Under the pieces are notes generated by a model. It was not told the origin of the DNA, did not search any database, and worked only from the letters and a program-made list of their open reading frames with translations. This document shows, in pieces, positions 27,864-41,943 of a stretch of DNA of 64,000 bases (the first letter of the stretch is position 1; each line of letters starts with the position of its first letter). Source of the DNA: Megascapheus bottae (taxonomy: Eukaryota > Chordata > Mammalia > Rodentia > Geomyidae); contig JANJXV010000265.1 of NCBI GenBank assembly GCA_024803745.1, positions 744,001 through 808,000 of the forward strand, written 5' to 3'. The translations under genes and the position numbers were made by a program.

Positions 27864-29367
27864 AACTCCATCTGACTTCACACACCTCCATTCCATGACT
27901 TCACACACCTCCATTCCATGACTTCACACACCTCCATTCTTTGACTGCATGCACCTCCATTCTATGAGTTCACACACCTCCATTCTGTGACTTCACACAC
28001 CTTTATTGTTTGACTTCACACACCTCCATTCTTTGACTTCACACACTTCCATTCCATGACTTCAGACACCTCCATTCTATGAGTTCACACACCTCCATTC
28101 TGTGATTCACACTCCTCCATTTTGACTTCACACACCTCCATTCTTTGACTTCATACACCTTCGTTCTCACTTCAGAAACATCCATTCTATGACTTCAGGC
28201 ACCTCCATTCTATGACTTCACAAACCTCCGTTTTGTGACCACCACTTCCATTCTGAGTTCCCACACCTCCATTCTGTGACTTTACCCTCCTCCATCCTGA
28301 CTTCACACACCTCCATTCTGACTTCACAAACCTCAATTCTTTGACTTCACACACCTCCATTCTATGATTTCACACTCTTCCATTCTATGAATTCACACAC
28401 CTCCATTCTATGACTTCTCACACCTCCAATCTGACTTCACACACCTCCATTCTATGACTTCACACACCTCCATTCTGTGACTTCAAAAACCTACATTCTA
28501 TGACTTCACACACCTCCATTGTGACTTCACACACCATCATTCTATGAGTTCACACACCGCCATTCTGACTTCACTCACCTCCATTCTATGACTTCACACA
28601 GCTCCATTCTGACTTCACACAGCTCCATTCTATGACTTCGCACACATCTATTCTGACTTCACACACTTCGATTCTGTGACTTCACACACCTCCATTCTAT
28701 GACTTCACACACCTCCATTCTGTGACTTCACACACCTCCATTCTGAGTTCACACACCTCCATTTTGTGATTTCACACACCTCCATTCTCTGACTTCACAC
28801 ATCTCCATTCTATGACTTCACACACCTAAATTCTATGACTTCACACACTTACATTCTGTGACTTCACACACCTCCATTCTATGACTTCACACACCTCCAT
28901 TCTATCACTTCACACACCCCCATTGTGTGACTTCACACACCTCCATTCTATGACTTCACACACCTCCATTCTGTGACTTCACACACCTCCATTCTGAGTT
29001 CACACACCTCCATTTTGTGATTTCACACACCTCCATTCTGTGACTTCACACATCTACATTCTATGACTTCACACACCTAAATTCTAGGACTTCACACACT
29101 TCCATTCTATGACTTCACACACCTCCATTCTGTGACTTCTCACACCTCCATTCTATGACTTCACACACCTCCATTCTGTGACTTCACACACCTCCATTCT
29201 ATGACCTCACACACCTCCATTCTATGACTTCGCACACCTGCATTGTGACTTCACACACCTCCATTCTATGAGTTCACACACCTCCATTCTGACTTCATAC
29301 ACCTCCATTCTATGACTTCACACACTTCCATTCTGACTTCACACACCTCCATTCTATGACTTCACAC
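27864..29367 (+). repeat. HOR-D copy 3, enlarged to 1,504 bp
   Basis: This is colinear with copy 2 until about 28,690. There a group of monomers (CTGTGAC, CTGAGTTCAC, TTTTGTGATTTCAC, TCACACATCTCC, CACCTAAATTC) occurs twice, at about 28,690-28,860 and 28,930-29,100, adding about 182 bp. The unit ends at the AACTCCATCTGAC marker at 29,368. Confidence 0.86.
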
Positions 29368-29830
29368 AACTCCATCTGACTTCACACACCTCCATTCTAT
29401 AAGTTCACACACCTCCATTCTATGATTCACACAGATCCATTTTGACTTCACACACCTCCATTCTGTGACTTCACACACCTCCACTCTGTGACTTTACACT
29501 CCTCCATTCTGTGACTTCACACACTTCCATTCTGTGATTTCACACACAATCCATTCTATGACTTCACAAACCTCCATTCTTTGATTTCACACACCTACAT
29601 TCTATGACTTCACACACATGCATTGTGACTTCATACAACTCCATTCTGTGAATTCACACACCTCCTTTCTGTGACTTCACACACCTCCATACTATGACTT
29701 CCACACAGCTTCAATCTATGACTTCACAACCTCCATTCTGTGAATTCACACACCTCCATTCTCTTACTTCACACACCTCAATTCTATGACTTCACACACC
29801 TCCATTCTGTAACTTCACACGCTTCCAATG
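29368..29830 (+). repeat. HOR-D stub and D/E transition
   Basis: A fourth D unit starts at 29,368 but jumps within about 50 bp to the GAGTTCAC/TATGATTCACACAG part of the unit and then loses D order. The rest is irregular monomers, including one with a 1-bp insertion (GACTTCCACACAGCTTC near 29,697). Nothing other than satellite is seen. Confidence 0.8.
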
Positions 29831-30970
29831 TTTGACTTCAAACACCTCATTTCTGTGACTTCACACACCTCCATTCTATGATTTCACACACCTCCATTCT
29901 ATGACTTCAAACACCTCCTTTCTATGACTTCACACACCTCCTTTCTGAGTTGACACACCTCCATTCTGTTACTTCACACCCCTCCAATCTGACTTCACAC
30001 ACCTCCATTCTATGAATTCACACACCTGCATTCTGTGACTTCAAAAACCAACATTCTATGACTTCAAACACCTCAATTCTATGACTTCACACACCTACAT
30101 TCTATGACTTCACACACCTCCATTCTATCACTTCACACACCTACATTGTGACTTCACACACCTACGTTCTATCAGTTCACACACCTGCATTGTGACTTCA
30201 CAAACCTCCATTCTCTGACTTCACACACCTCCATTCTGTATTCACACACCTCCATTCTGACTTCACACACCTCAATTCTGTGACTTCACACACCTCCATT
30301 CTATGACTTCACATACCACATTTCTGAGTTGACAAACCTCCATTCTGTGACTTCACATACCTCCAATCTGACTTCACACACCTCCATTCTATGACTTCAC
30401 ACACCTCCATTCTGTGACTTCAAACACCACCATTCTATGGCTTTGCACATATCCATTGTGACTTCACACACCTCCATTCTATGAGTTCACACAGCTCCAT
30501 TCTGACTTCACACACCTCGATTCTATGACTTCGCAAACCTCTATTCTGACTTCACACCCCTCCATTCTGTGAATTCATATACCTCCATTCTTTGACTTCA
30601 CACCCCTCCACTCTGTGCCTTCACACACCTTAAATCTGAGTTCACACACCTCCATACTGTGACTTCACACACCTCCATTCTGTGACTTCACACACCTCCA
30701 TTCTATGACTTCACACACCTCCATTCTATGACTTCACACACCTCCATTTTATGCCTTCACACACCTCCATTCTGTGACTTCACACACCTCCATTCTATGA
30801 CATCACACGCCTCCATTCTGTGACTTCACACACCTCCATTCTATGACTTCACACACGGCCATTCTGTGACTTCCCACACCTCCATTCTGAATTCACACAC
30901 CTACATTCTGACTTCACACACCTCCATTCTATGACTTCACACACCTCCATTCTGCCTTCACAGACTTCCA
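29831..30970 (+). repeat. HOR-E copy 1 (1,140 bp)
   Basis: Markers TCTGAGTTGACAC (29,944 and 31,084) and ATCAGTTCACACACCTG (30,171 and 31,311) are 1,140 bp apart. The shared part covers about 29,831-30,520. The remainder (30,521-30,970) carries CTCTGTGCCTTCAC and CACCTTAAATCTGAG monomers, which recur in blocks F, H and I. Confidence 0.86.
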
Positions 30971-31660
30971 TTTGTCTTCAAACACCTCATTTCTGTGACT
31001 TCACACACCTCCATTCTATGATTTCACACACCTCCATTCTATGACTTCAAACACCTCCATTCTATGACTTCACACACCTCCTTTCTGAGTTGACACACCT
31101 CCATTCTGTTACTTCACACCCCTCCAATCTGACTTCACACACCTCCATTCTATGAATTCACACACTTGCATTCTGTGACTTCAAAAACCAACATTCTATG
31201 ACTTCAAACACCTCCATTCTATGACTTCACACACCTCCATTCTATGACTTCACACACCTCCATTCTATCACTTCACACACCTACATTGTGACTTCACACA
31301 CCTACGTTCTATCAGTTCACACACCTGCATTGTGACTTCACAAACCTCCATTCTCTGACTTCACACACCACCATTCTGAATTCACACACCTCCATTCTGA
31401 CTTCACACACCTCAATTCTGTGACTTCACATACCTCCATTCCATGACTTCACATACCACATTTCTGAGTTGACAAACCTCCATTCTGTGACTTCACATAC
31501 CTCCAATCTGACTTCACACACCTCCATTCTATGACTTCACACACCTCCATTCTGTGACTTCAAACACCACCATTCTATGACTTCGCACATCTCCATTGTG
31601 ACTTCACACACCTCCATTCTATGAGTTCAAACAGCTCCCTTCTGACTTCACACACCTCCA
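30971..31660 (+). repeat. HOR-E copy 2, partial
   Basis: This copy begins just after CTGCCTTCACAGACTTCC (30,952), the same start as the F units at 37,781 and 41,944. It follows copy 1 to about 31,640 and then switches to an F-type module with CTCAATTTTGAC. The E module is the ancestor or relative of the start of each F unit. Confidence 0.84.
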
Positions 31661-32469
31661 TTCTGTGACTTCACACACCTCAATTTTGACTTCACACACT
31701 TCCATTCTGTGACTTTACACATCTCCATTCTGTGACTTCATACACCTCCAATGTTTGATTTCACACACCTATATTCTTGGATTTCACACACCTCCATTCC
31801 ATGACTTCACACACCTCCATTCTATGACTTCACACACCTCCATTCTGAATTCACACACCTCCATTCTGACTTCATATCCCTCAATTCTGTGACTTCACAC
31901 ACCTCCATTCTTTGACTTCACATACCTCCTTTCTGAGCTGACACACCTCCATTCTGTGACTTCACATACCTCCAATCTGACTTCACACACCTCCATTCTA
32001 TGACTTCACACACCTCCATTCTGTGACTTCAAAAACCACCATTCTATGACTTCACACATCTCCATTGTGACTTCACACACCTCCATTCTATGAGTTCACA
32101 CAGCTCCTTTCTGACTTCACACACCTCCATTCTATGACTTCGCACACCTCTATTCTGACTTCACACCCCTCCATTCTGTGACTTCACACACCTCCACTCT
32201 GTGACTTTACAAACCTCCATTCTGTAACTTCACACACCTCCCTTCTGTGACTTCACACACCTCCATTCTATGACTTCACACAGCTCCAATCTAAGACTTC
32301 ACACACCTCCATTCTATCACTTCACACACTTCCATTGTTTGACATCATACACCTCCATTCTTTGACTTCACACACCTCCGTTCCATGAATTCACACACCT
32401 CCATTCTATGAGTTCACACACGTCCATTCTATGAGTTCACACACGTCCATTCTTACTTCAGCAACATCC
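31661..32469 (+). repeat. F-type tail module upstream of block F
   Basis: The series CTCAATTTTGAC, TGTTTGATTTCAC (31,752), CTTGGATTTCAC, TCATATCCCTCAATTC, GAGTTCACACAGCTCC and CATTGTTTGACATCATAC matches the right part of the F unit (TGTTTGATT at 36,969, offset 5,217). This is therefore an additional, diverged F tail that precedes the regular block. Confidence 0.8.
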
Positions 32470-33719
32470 ATTCTATGACTTCAGACACCTCCATTCTATG
32501 ACTTCACACACCTTCATTCTTATTTCAGCAACATCCATTCTGTGACTTCACACACCTCCCTTCTGTGACTTCACACACCTCCATTCTATGACTTCACACA
32601 CCTCCATTCTATGACTTCACACCTCCATTCTATGACTTCACACACCAACATTTATGACGTCACACACCTCCCTTCTGTGACTTCACACACCTCCATTCTA
32701 TGGCTTCACACCTCCATTCTATGACTTCACACACCAACATTTATGACGTCACACACCTCCATTCTGTGACTTCACACACCTCCATTCTGACATCACACAC
32801 CTACATTCTATGACTTCACACACTTGCATTCTATGACTTCACACACCTCCATTCTGTGACTTCACTCACCTCCATTGTGAGTTCACACATATCCATTCTG
32901 TGACTTCACACACCTCCATTCATTTACTTCAAACACCTTGATTCTCTGACTCACATACCTCCATTCTACAATTTCACACACCTCCATTCTGTGACTTCAC
33001 ACATCTCCATTCTACGACTTCACACACCTCCATTCTGTGACTTCACACACCTCCATTCTGAATTCACACAGCTCCTTTCTATGACTTCACACACCTCCTT
33101 CAGTGACTTCACACACCTCTATTCTATGACTTCACACACCTCCATTGTGATTTCACGCACCTCTCTTCTATGTGTTCACACACCACCATTCTGACTTTAC
33201 ACACCTCAATTCTATTACTTCACACACCTCCATTCTTACTTCACACACCTCAATTCTGTGACTTCACACACCTCCATTCTATAATTTCACACACCTCCAT
33301 TCCATGACTTAACACACCTCCATTCTATGACTTCACACACCTCCATTCTGAATTCACACACCTATATTCTGTGACTTCACACACCTCAATTTCTGTCTTC
33401 ACACACTTTCATTCTATGACTTCCACACCTCCATTCTGTAACTTCACATACTACCATTCTATGACTTCACACTCCTCCATTGTGACTTCACATACCTCCA
33501 TTCTATGAGTTCACACACCTCCATTCTGACTTCACACACCTCCATTCTACGATTTCACACACCTCCATTCTGTGACTTCACATATCTAAATTCTATGATT
33601 TCACACACCTCCATTCTGTGACTTCACACACCTCCATTCTGAGTTCACACACCTACATTCTGTGACTTCACAATCCTCCATTATATGACTTCACACACCT
33701 CCATTTTGTGACTTCACAC
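32470..33719 (+). repeat. G module, copy 0
   Basis: The module contains two TGACGTCA octamers at 32,655 and 32,744, the ACACCTTGATTCTCTGAC monomer, CTCCTTCAGTGAC, CTTCTATGTGTTCAC and CTACGATTTCAC. It recurs at about 45,290-46,500, 47,790-48,700, 55,740-56,900 and 63,450 to the window end. A GTG-started frame of 67 codons at 32,991 recurs only because the DNA repeat recurs. Confidence 0.84.
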
Positions 33720-36700
33720 ACCTCCATTCTATGACTTCACACACCTCCTTTCTGAGTTGACACACCTCCATTCTGTTACTTCACACCCCTCCAATCTGAC
33801 TTCACACACCTCCATTCTATGAATTCACACACTTGCATTCTGTGACTTCAAAAACCAACATTCTATGACTTCAAACACCTCCATTCTATGACTTCACACA
33901 CCTCCATTCTATGACTTCACACACCTCCATTCTATCACTTCACACACCTACATTGTGACTTCACACACCTACGTTCTATCAGTTCACACACCTGCATTGT
34001 GACTTCACAAACCTCCATTCTCTGACTTCACACACCACCATTCTGAATTCACACACCTCCATTCTGACTTCACACACCTCAATTCTGTGACTTCACATAC
34101 CTCCATTCTATGACTTCACATAACACATTTCTGAGTTGACAAACCTCCATTCTGTGACTTCACATACCTCCAATCTGACTTCACACACCTCCATTCTATG
34201 ACTTCACACACCTCCATTCTGTGACTTCAAACACCACCATTCTATGACTTCGCACATCTCCATTGTGACTTCACACACCTCCATTCTATGAGTTCACACA
34301 GCTCCATTCTGACTTCACACACCTCCATTCTATGACTTCCCAAACATCTATTCTAACTTCACACCCCTCCATTCTGTGACTTCACATACCTCCATTCTTT
34401 GACTTCACACCCCTCCACTCTGTGCCTTCACACACCTTAAATCTGAGTTCACACACCTCCATACTGTGACTTCACACACCTCCATTCTATGACTTCACAC
34501 ACCTCCATTCTGCCTTCACAGACTTCCCTTTGACTTCAAACACCTCATTTCTGTGACTTCACACACCTCCATTCTATGATTTCACACACCTCCATTCTAT
34601 GACTTCAAACACCTCCATTCTATGACTTCACACACCTCCTTTCTGAGTTGACACACCTTCATTCTGTTACTTCACACCCCTCCAATCTGACTTCACACAC
34701 CTCCATTCTATGACTTCACACACCTGCATTCTGTGACTTCAAAAACCAACATTCTATAACTTTAAATACCTCCATTCTATGCCTTCACACACCTCCATTC
34801 TGAGACTTCACAAACCTCCACTCTGTGACTTTACACACCTCCACTCTGGGACTACACACACCTCCATTCTGTGATTTCACACACCTCCATTCTATGCCTT
34901 CACACACATCCATTCTTTGACTTCACACACCTCCATTCTATGAATTCACACACCTCCATTGTGACCTCACACAACTCTATTCTGTGACTTCACACACCTG
35001 ACTTCTGTGACTTCACACACCTCCATTCTATGACTTCACACACCTCCATTCTATGACTTCACACCAACATACTATGACTTCACACACCAAAATTGATGAC
35101 GTCACACACCTCCATTCTGTGACTTAACACACCTCCATTCTGACATCACACACCTCCATTCTATGACTTCACACACTTCCATTCTATGACTTCACACACC
35201 TCCATTCTGTGACTTCACTCACCTCCATTGTGAGTTCACCCACCTCCATTCTGTGACTTCACACACCTCCATTCTGTGAATTCACACACCTCAGTGCTCT
35301 GACTTCACACACCTCTCTTCTGTGACTTCACACACCTCCATTCTTCGACTTCACACACATCCGTTCCATGAATTCACACACCTCCATTCTATGATTTCAC
35401 ACACCTCCATTCTATGACTTCAAACACCTCCATTCTATGACTTCACACACCTCCTTTCTGAGTTGACACACCTTCATTCTGTTACTTCACACCCCTCCAA
35501 TCTGACTTCACACACCTCCATTCTATGACTTCACACACCTGCATTCTGTGACTTCAAAAACCAACATTCTATAACTTTAAATACCTCCATTCTATGCCTT
35601 CACACACCTCCATTCTGAGACTTCACAAACCTCCACTCTGTGACTTTACACACCTCCACTCTGGGACTACACACACCTCCATTCTGTGATTTCACACACC
35701 TCCATTCTATGCCTTCACACACATCCATTCTTTGACTTCACACACCTCCATTCTATGAATTCACACACCTCCATTGTGACCTCACACAACTCTATTCTGT
35801 GACTTCACACACCTGACTTCTGTGACTTCACACACCTCCATTCTATGACTTCACACACCTCCATTCTATGACTTCACACCAACATACTATGACTTCACAC
35901 ACCAAAATTGATGACGTCACACACCTCCATTCTGTGACTTAACACACCTCCATTCTGACATCACACACCTCCATTCTATGACTTCACACACTTCCATTCT
36001 ATGACTTCACACACCTCCATTCTGTGACTTCACTCACCTCCATTGTGAGTTCACCCACCTCCATTCTGTGACTTCACACACCTCCATTCTGTGAATTCAC
36101 ACACCTCAGTGCTCTGACTTCACACACCTCTCTTCTGTGACTTCACACACCTCCATTCTTCGACTTCACACACATCCGTTCCATGAATTCACACACCTCC
36201 ATTCTATGAGTTCACACACCTCCATTCTATGAGTTCATACACCTCCATTCTTACTTCAGCAACATCCATTCTATGATTTCAGACACCTCTATTCTATGAC
36301 TTCACACACCTTCATTATTACTTCAGCCACATCCATTCTGTGACTTCACACACCTCCCTTCTGTGACTTCACACGCCTCCATTCTATGACTTCACACACC
36401 TCCATTCTAAGACTTCACACACCTCCACTCTATGACTTCACACACTTCCATTCTATGACTTCACACACCTCCATTTTGTGACTTCACACACCTCCATTCT
36501 ATGACTTCCCACAACACAATTCTATGACTTCACACACGTGCATTCTGACTTCACACACCTCCATTCCATGACTTCATACACCTCCATTCTATGACTCCAC
36601 ACACCAACATTCTTTGACTTCACACACCTCCATTCTGTGACTTCACATATCTCCATTCTGACTTCACACACATCCATTCTATGACTTCACAAATCTCCAT

Positions 36701-37780
36701 TCTATGACTTCAGAATCCTCAATTCCATGACTTCATACACCTCCATTCTATGACTTCAACACCTCCTTTCTTTGACTTCACACACCTCCATTTTGACTTC
36801 ACACACCACAATTCTGTGACTTCACACACCTCCATTTGTGACTTCACACATCAAAATTTTGACTTCACACACCTCCATTCTGTGACTTCACACACCTCAA
36901 TTTTGACTTCACACACTTCCATTCTGTGACTTCACACATCTCCATTCTGTGACTTCATACACCTCCATTGTTTGATTTCACACACCTCCATTCTTGGATT
37001 TCACACACCTCCATTCCATGACTTCACACACCTCCATTCTATGACTTCACACACCTCCATTCTGAATTCACACACCTCCATTCTGACTTCATATACCTCA
37101 ATTCTGTGACTTCACACACCTCCATTCTATGATTTCCCACACCTCCATTCTTTGACTTCACACACCTCCATTCTATGACTTCACATACCTCCTTTCTGAG
37201 TTGACACACCTCCATTCTGTGACTTCACATACCTCCAATCTGACTTCACACACCTCCATTCTATGACTTCACACACCTCCATTCTGTGACTTCAAAAACC
37301 ACCATTCTATGACTTCACATATCTCCATTGTGGCTTCACACACCTCCATTCTATGAGTTCACCCAGCTCCTTTCTGACTTCACACACCTCCATTCTATAA
37401 CTTCGCACACCTCTATTCTGACTTCACACCCCTCCATTCTGTGATTTCACACACCTCCACTCTGTGACTTTACAAACCTCCATTCTGTAACTTCACACAA
37501 CTCCCTTCTGTGACTTCACACACCTCCATTCTATGACTTCACACACCTCCATACTAAGACTTCACACACCTCCATTCTATCACTTCACACACTTCCATTG
37601 TTTGACATCATACACCTCCATTCTTTGACTTCACACACCTCCGTTCCAAGAATTCACACACCTCCATTCTATGAGTTCACACACGTCCACTCTATGAGTT
37701 CACACACCTCAATTCTTACTTCAGCAACATCCATTCTATGACTTCAAACACCTCCATTCTATGACTTCACACACCTCCAT
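33720..37780 (+). repeat. HOR-F copy 1 (left end truncated)
   Basis: TCTGAGTTGACAC at 33,751 recurs at 37,914, and AATTGATGACGTCAC at 35,091 recurs at 39,254. Both are 4,163 bp apart. The first about 100 bp of the unit (CTGCCTTCACAG onward) is missing, replaced by the end of a G module. It contains the 815-bp nested duplication at 34,558-36,187. The few differences from copy 2 include ACATAACACATTTC at about 34,128 against ACATACCACATTTC. Confidence 0.92.
34558..36187 (+). repeat. 815-bp nested tandem duplication in HOR-F copy 1
   Basis: The units are 34,558-35,372 and 35,373-36,187. Paired markers are TCTGAGTTGACACACCTTC (34,642 and 35,457) and AATTGATGACGTCAC (35,091 and 35,906). I saw no difference between the units, including the rare TATAACTTTAAATACC and CTGGGACTACAC monomers. 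Each unit carries one TGACGTCA (35,097 and 35,912). The junction falls at the shared core after GAATTCACACACC, so register is kept. Confidence 0.92.
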
Positions 37781-40700
37781 TCTGCCTTCACAGACTTCCA
37801 TTTGTCTTCAAACACCTCATTTCTGTGACTTCACACACCTCCATTCTATGATTTCACACACCTCCATTCTATGACTTCAAACACCTCCATTCTATGACTT
37901 CACACACCTCCTTTCTGAGTTGACACACCTCCATTCTGTTACTTCACACCCCTCCAATCTGACTTCACACACCTCCATTCTATGAATTCACACACTTGCA
38001 TTCTGTGACTTCAAAAACCAACATTCTATGACTTCAAACACCTCCATTCTATGACTTCACACACCTCCATTCTATGACTTCACACACCTCCATTCTATCA
38101 CTTCACACACCTACATTGTGACTTCACACACCTACGTTCTATCAGTTCACACACCTGCATTGTGACTTCACAAACCTCCATTCTCTGACTTCACACACCA
38201 CCATTCTGAATTCACACACCTCCATTCTGACTTCACACTCCTCAATTCTGTGACTTCACATACCTCCATTCTATGACTTCACATACCACATTTCTGAGTT
38301 GACAAACCTCCATTCTGTGACTTCACATACCTCCAATCTGACTTCACACACCTCCATTCTATGACTTCACACACCTCCATTCTGTGACTTCAAACACCAC
38401 CATTCTATGACTTCGCACATCTCCATTGTGACTTCACACACCTCCATTCTATGAGTTCACACAGCTCCATTCTGACTTCACACACCTCCATTCTATGACT
38501 TCCCAAACATCTATTCTAACTTCACACCCCTCCATTCTGTGACTTCACATACCTCCATTCTTTGACTTCACACCCCTCCACTCTGTGCCTTCACACACCT
38601 TAAATCTGAGTTCACACACCTCCATACTGTGACTTCACACACCTCCATTCTATGACTTCACACACCTCCATTCTGCCTTCACAGACTTCCCTTTGACTTC
38701 AAACACCTCATTTCTGTGACTTCACACACCTCCATTCTATGATTTCACACACCTCCATTCTATGACTTCAAACACCTCCATTCTATGACTTCACACACCT
38801 CCTTTCTGAGTTGACACACCTTCATTCTGTTACTTCACACCCCTCCAATCTGACTTCACACACCTCCATTCTATGACTTCACACACCTGCATTCTGTGAC
38901 TTCAAAAACCAACATTCTATAACTTTAAATACCTCCATTCTATGCCTTCACACACCTCCATTCTGAGACTTCACAAACCTCCACTCTGTGACTTTACACA
39001 CCTCCACTCTGGGACTACACACACCTCCATTCTGTGATTTCACACACCTCCATTCTATGCCTTCACACACATCCATTCTTTGACTTCACACACCTCCATT
39101 CTATGAATTCACACACCTCCATTGTGACCTCACACAACTCTATTCTGTGACTTCACACACCTGACTTCTGTGACTTCACACACCTCCATTCTATGACTTC
39201 ACACACCTCCATTCTATGACTTCACACCAACATACTATGACTTCACACACCAAAATTGATGACGTCACACACCTCCATTCTGTGACTTAACACACCTCCA
39301 TTCTGACATCACACACCTCCATTCTATGACTTCACACACTTCCATTCTATGACTTCACACACCTCCATTCTGTGACTTCACTCACCTCCATTGTGAGTTC
39401 ACCCACCTCCATTCTGTGACTTCACACACCTCCATTCTGTGAATTCACACACCTCAGTGCTCTGACTTCACACACCTCTCTTCTGTGACTTCACACACCT
39501 CCATTCTTCGACTTCACACACATCCGTTCCATGAATTCACACACCTCCATTCTATGATTTCACACACCTCCATTCTATGACTTCAAACACCTCCATTCTA
39601 TGACTTCACACACCTCCTTTCTGAGTTGACACACCTTCATTCTGTTACTTCACACCCCTCCAATCTGACTTCACACACCTCCATTCTATGACTTCACACA
39701 CCTGCATTCTGTGACTTCAAAAACCAACATTCTATAACTTTAAATACCTCCATTCTATGCCTTCACACACCTCCATTCTGAGACTTCACAAACCTCCACT
39801 CTGTGACTTTACACACCTCCACTCTGGGACTACACACACCTCCATTCTGTGATTTCACACACCTCCATTCTATGCCTTCACACACATCCATTCTTTGACT
39901 TCACACACCTCCATTCTATGAATTCACACACCTCCATTGTGACCTCACACAACTCTATTCTGTGACTTCACACACCTGACTTCTGTGACTTCACACACCT
40001 CCATTCTATGACTTCACACACCTCCATTCTATGACTTCACACCAACATACTATGACTTCACACACCAAAATTGATGACGTCACACACCTCCATTCTGTGA
40101 CTTAACACACCTCCATTCTGACATCACACACCTCCATTCTATGACTTCACACACTTCCATTCTATGACTTCACACACCTCCATTCTGTGACTTCACTCAC
40201 CTCCATTGTGAGTTCACCCACCTCCATTCTGTGACTTCACACACCTCCATTCTGTGAATTCACACACCTCAGTGCTCTGACTTCACACACCTCTCTTCTG
40301 TGACTTCACACACCTCCATTCTTCGACTTCACACACATCCGTTCCATGAATTCACACACCTCCATTCTATGAGTTCACACACCTCCATTCTATGAGTTCA
40401 TACACCTCCATTCTTACTTCAGCAACATCCATTCTATGATTTCAGACACCTCTATTCTATGACTTCACACACCTTCATTATTACTTCAGCCACATCCATT
40501 CTGTGACTTCACACACCTCCCTTCTGTGACTTCACACGCCTCCATTCTATGACTTCACACACCTCCATTCTAAGACTTCACACACCTCCACTCTATGACT
40601 TCACACACTTCCATTCTATGACTTCACACACCTCCATTTTGTGACTTCACACACCTCCATTCTATGACTTCCCACAACACAATTCTATGACTTCACACAC

Positions 40701-41943
40701 GTGCATTCTGACTTCACACACCTCCATTCCATGACTTCATACACCTCCATTCTATGACTCCACACACCAACATTCTTTGACTTCACACACCTCCATTCTG
40801 TGACTTCACATATCTCCATTCTGACTTCACACACATCCATTCTATGACTTCACAAATCTCCATTCTATGACTTCAGAATCCTCAATTCCATGACTTCATA
40901 CACCTCCATTCTATGACTTCAACACCTCCTTTCTTTGACTTCACACACCTCCATTTTGACTTCACACACCACAATTCTGTGACTTCACACACCTCCATTT
41001 GTGACTTCACACATCAAAATTTTGACTTCACACACCTCCATTCTGTGACTTCACACACCTCAATTTTGACTTCACACACTTCCATTCTGTGACTTCACAC
41101 ATCTCCATTCTGTGACTTCATACACCTCCATTGTTTGATTTCACACACCTCCATTCTTGGATTTCACACACCTCCATTCCATGACTTCACACACCTCCAT
41201 TCTATGACTTCACACACCTCCATTCTGAATTCACACACCTCCATTCTGACTTCATATACCTCAATTCTGTGACTTCACACACCTCCATTCTATGATTTCC
41301 CACACCTCCATTCTTTGACTTCACACACCTCCATTCTATGACTTCACATACCTCCTTTCTGAGTTGACACACCTCCATTCTGTGACTTCACATACCTCCA
41401 ATCTGACTTCACACACCTCCATTCTATGACTTCACACACCTCCATTCTGTGACTTCAAAAACCACCATTCTATGACTTCACATATCTCCATTGTGGCTTC
41501 ACACACCTCCATTCTATGAGTTCACCCAGCTCCTTTCTGACTTCACACACCTCCATTCTATAACTTCGCACACCTCTATTCTGACTTCACACCCCTCCAT
41601 TCTGTGATTTCACACACCTCCACTCTGTGACTTTACAAACCTCCATTCTGTAACTTCACACAACTCCCTTCTGTGACTTCACACACCTCCATTCTATGAC
41701 TTCACACACCTCCATACTAAGACTTCACACACCTCCATTCTATCACTTCACACACTTCCATTGTTTGACATCATACACCTCCATTCTTTGACTTCACACA
41801 CCTCCGTTCCAAGAATTCACACACCTCCATTCTATGAGTTCACACACGTCCACTCTATGAGTTCACACACCTCAATTCTTACTTCAGCAACATCCATTCT
41901 ATGACTTCAAACACCTCCATTCTATGACTTCACACACCTCCAT
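37781..41943 (+). repeat. HOR-F copy 2 (4,163 bp, complete)
   Basis: The unit runs from CTGCCTTCACAGACTTCC at 37,782 to the same marker at 41,945. All internal markers match copy 1 at offset 4,163, including both 815-bp units. It carries TCACACTCCTCAATTC near 38,235, which is shared with copy 3 but absent from copy 1. Confidence 0.93.
38721..40350 (+). repeat. 815-bp nested tandem duplication in HOR-F copy 2
   Basis: The units are 38,721-39,535 and 39,536-40,350, the exact 4,163-bp counterparts of those in copy 1. AATTGATGACGTCAC lies at 39,254 and 40,069. The identical arrangement means the 815-bp duplication existed before the 4,163-bp unit was copied, or was transferred between copies. 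Confidence 0.92.

Noticed and set aside
29697..29707. Monomer with an inserted base (GACTTCCACAC) as a possible insertion scar
   Set aside because: One extra C in a single monomer is explained by slippage. No target-site duplication or foreign sequence is present.
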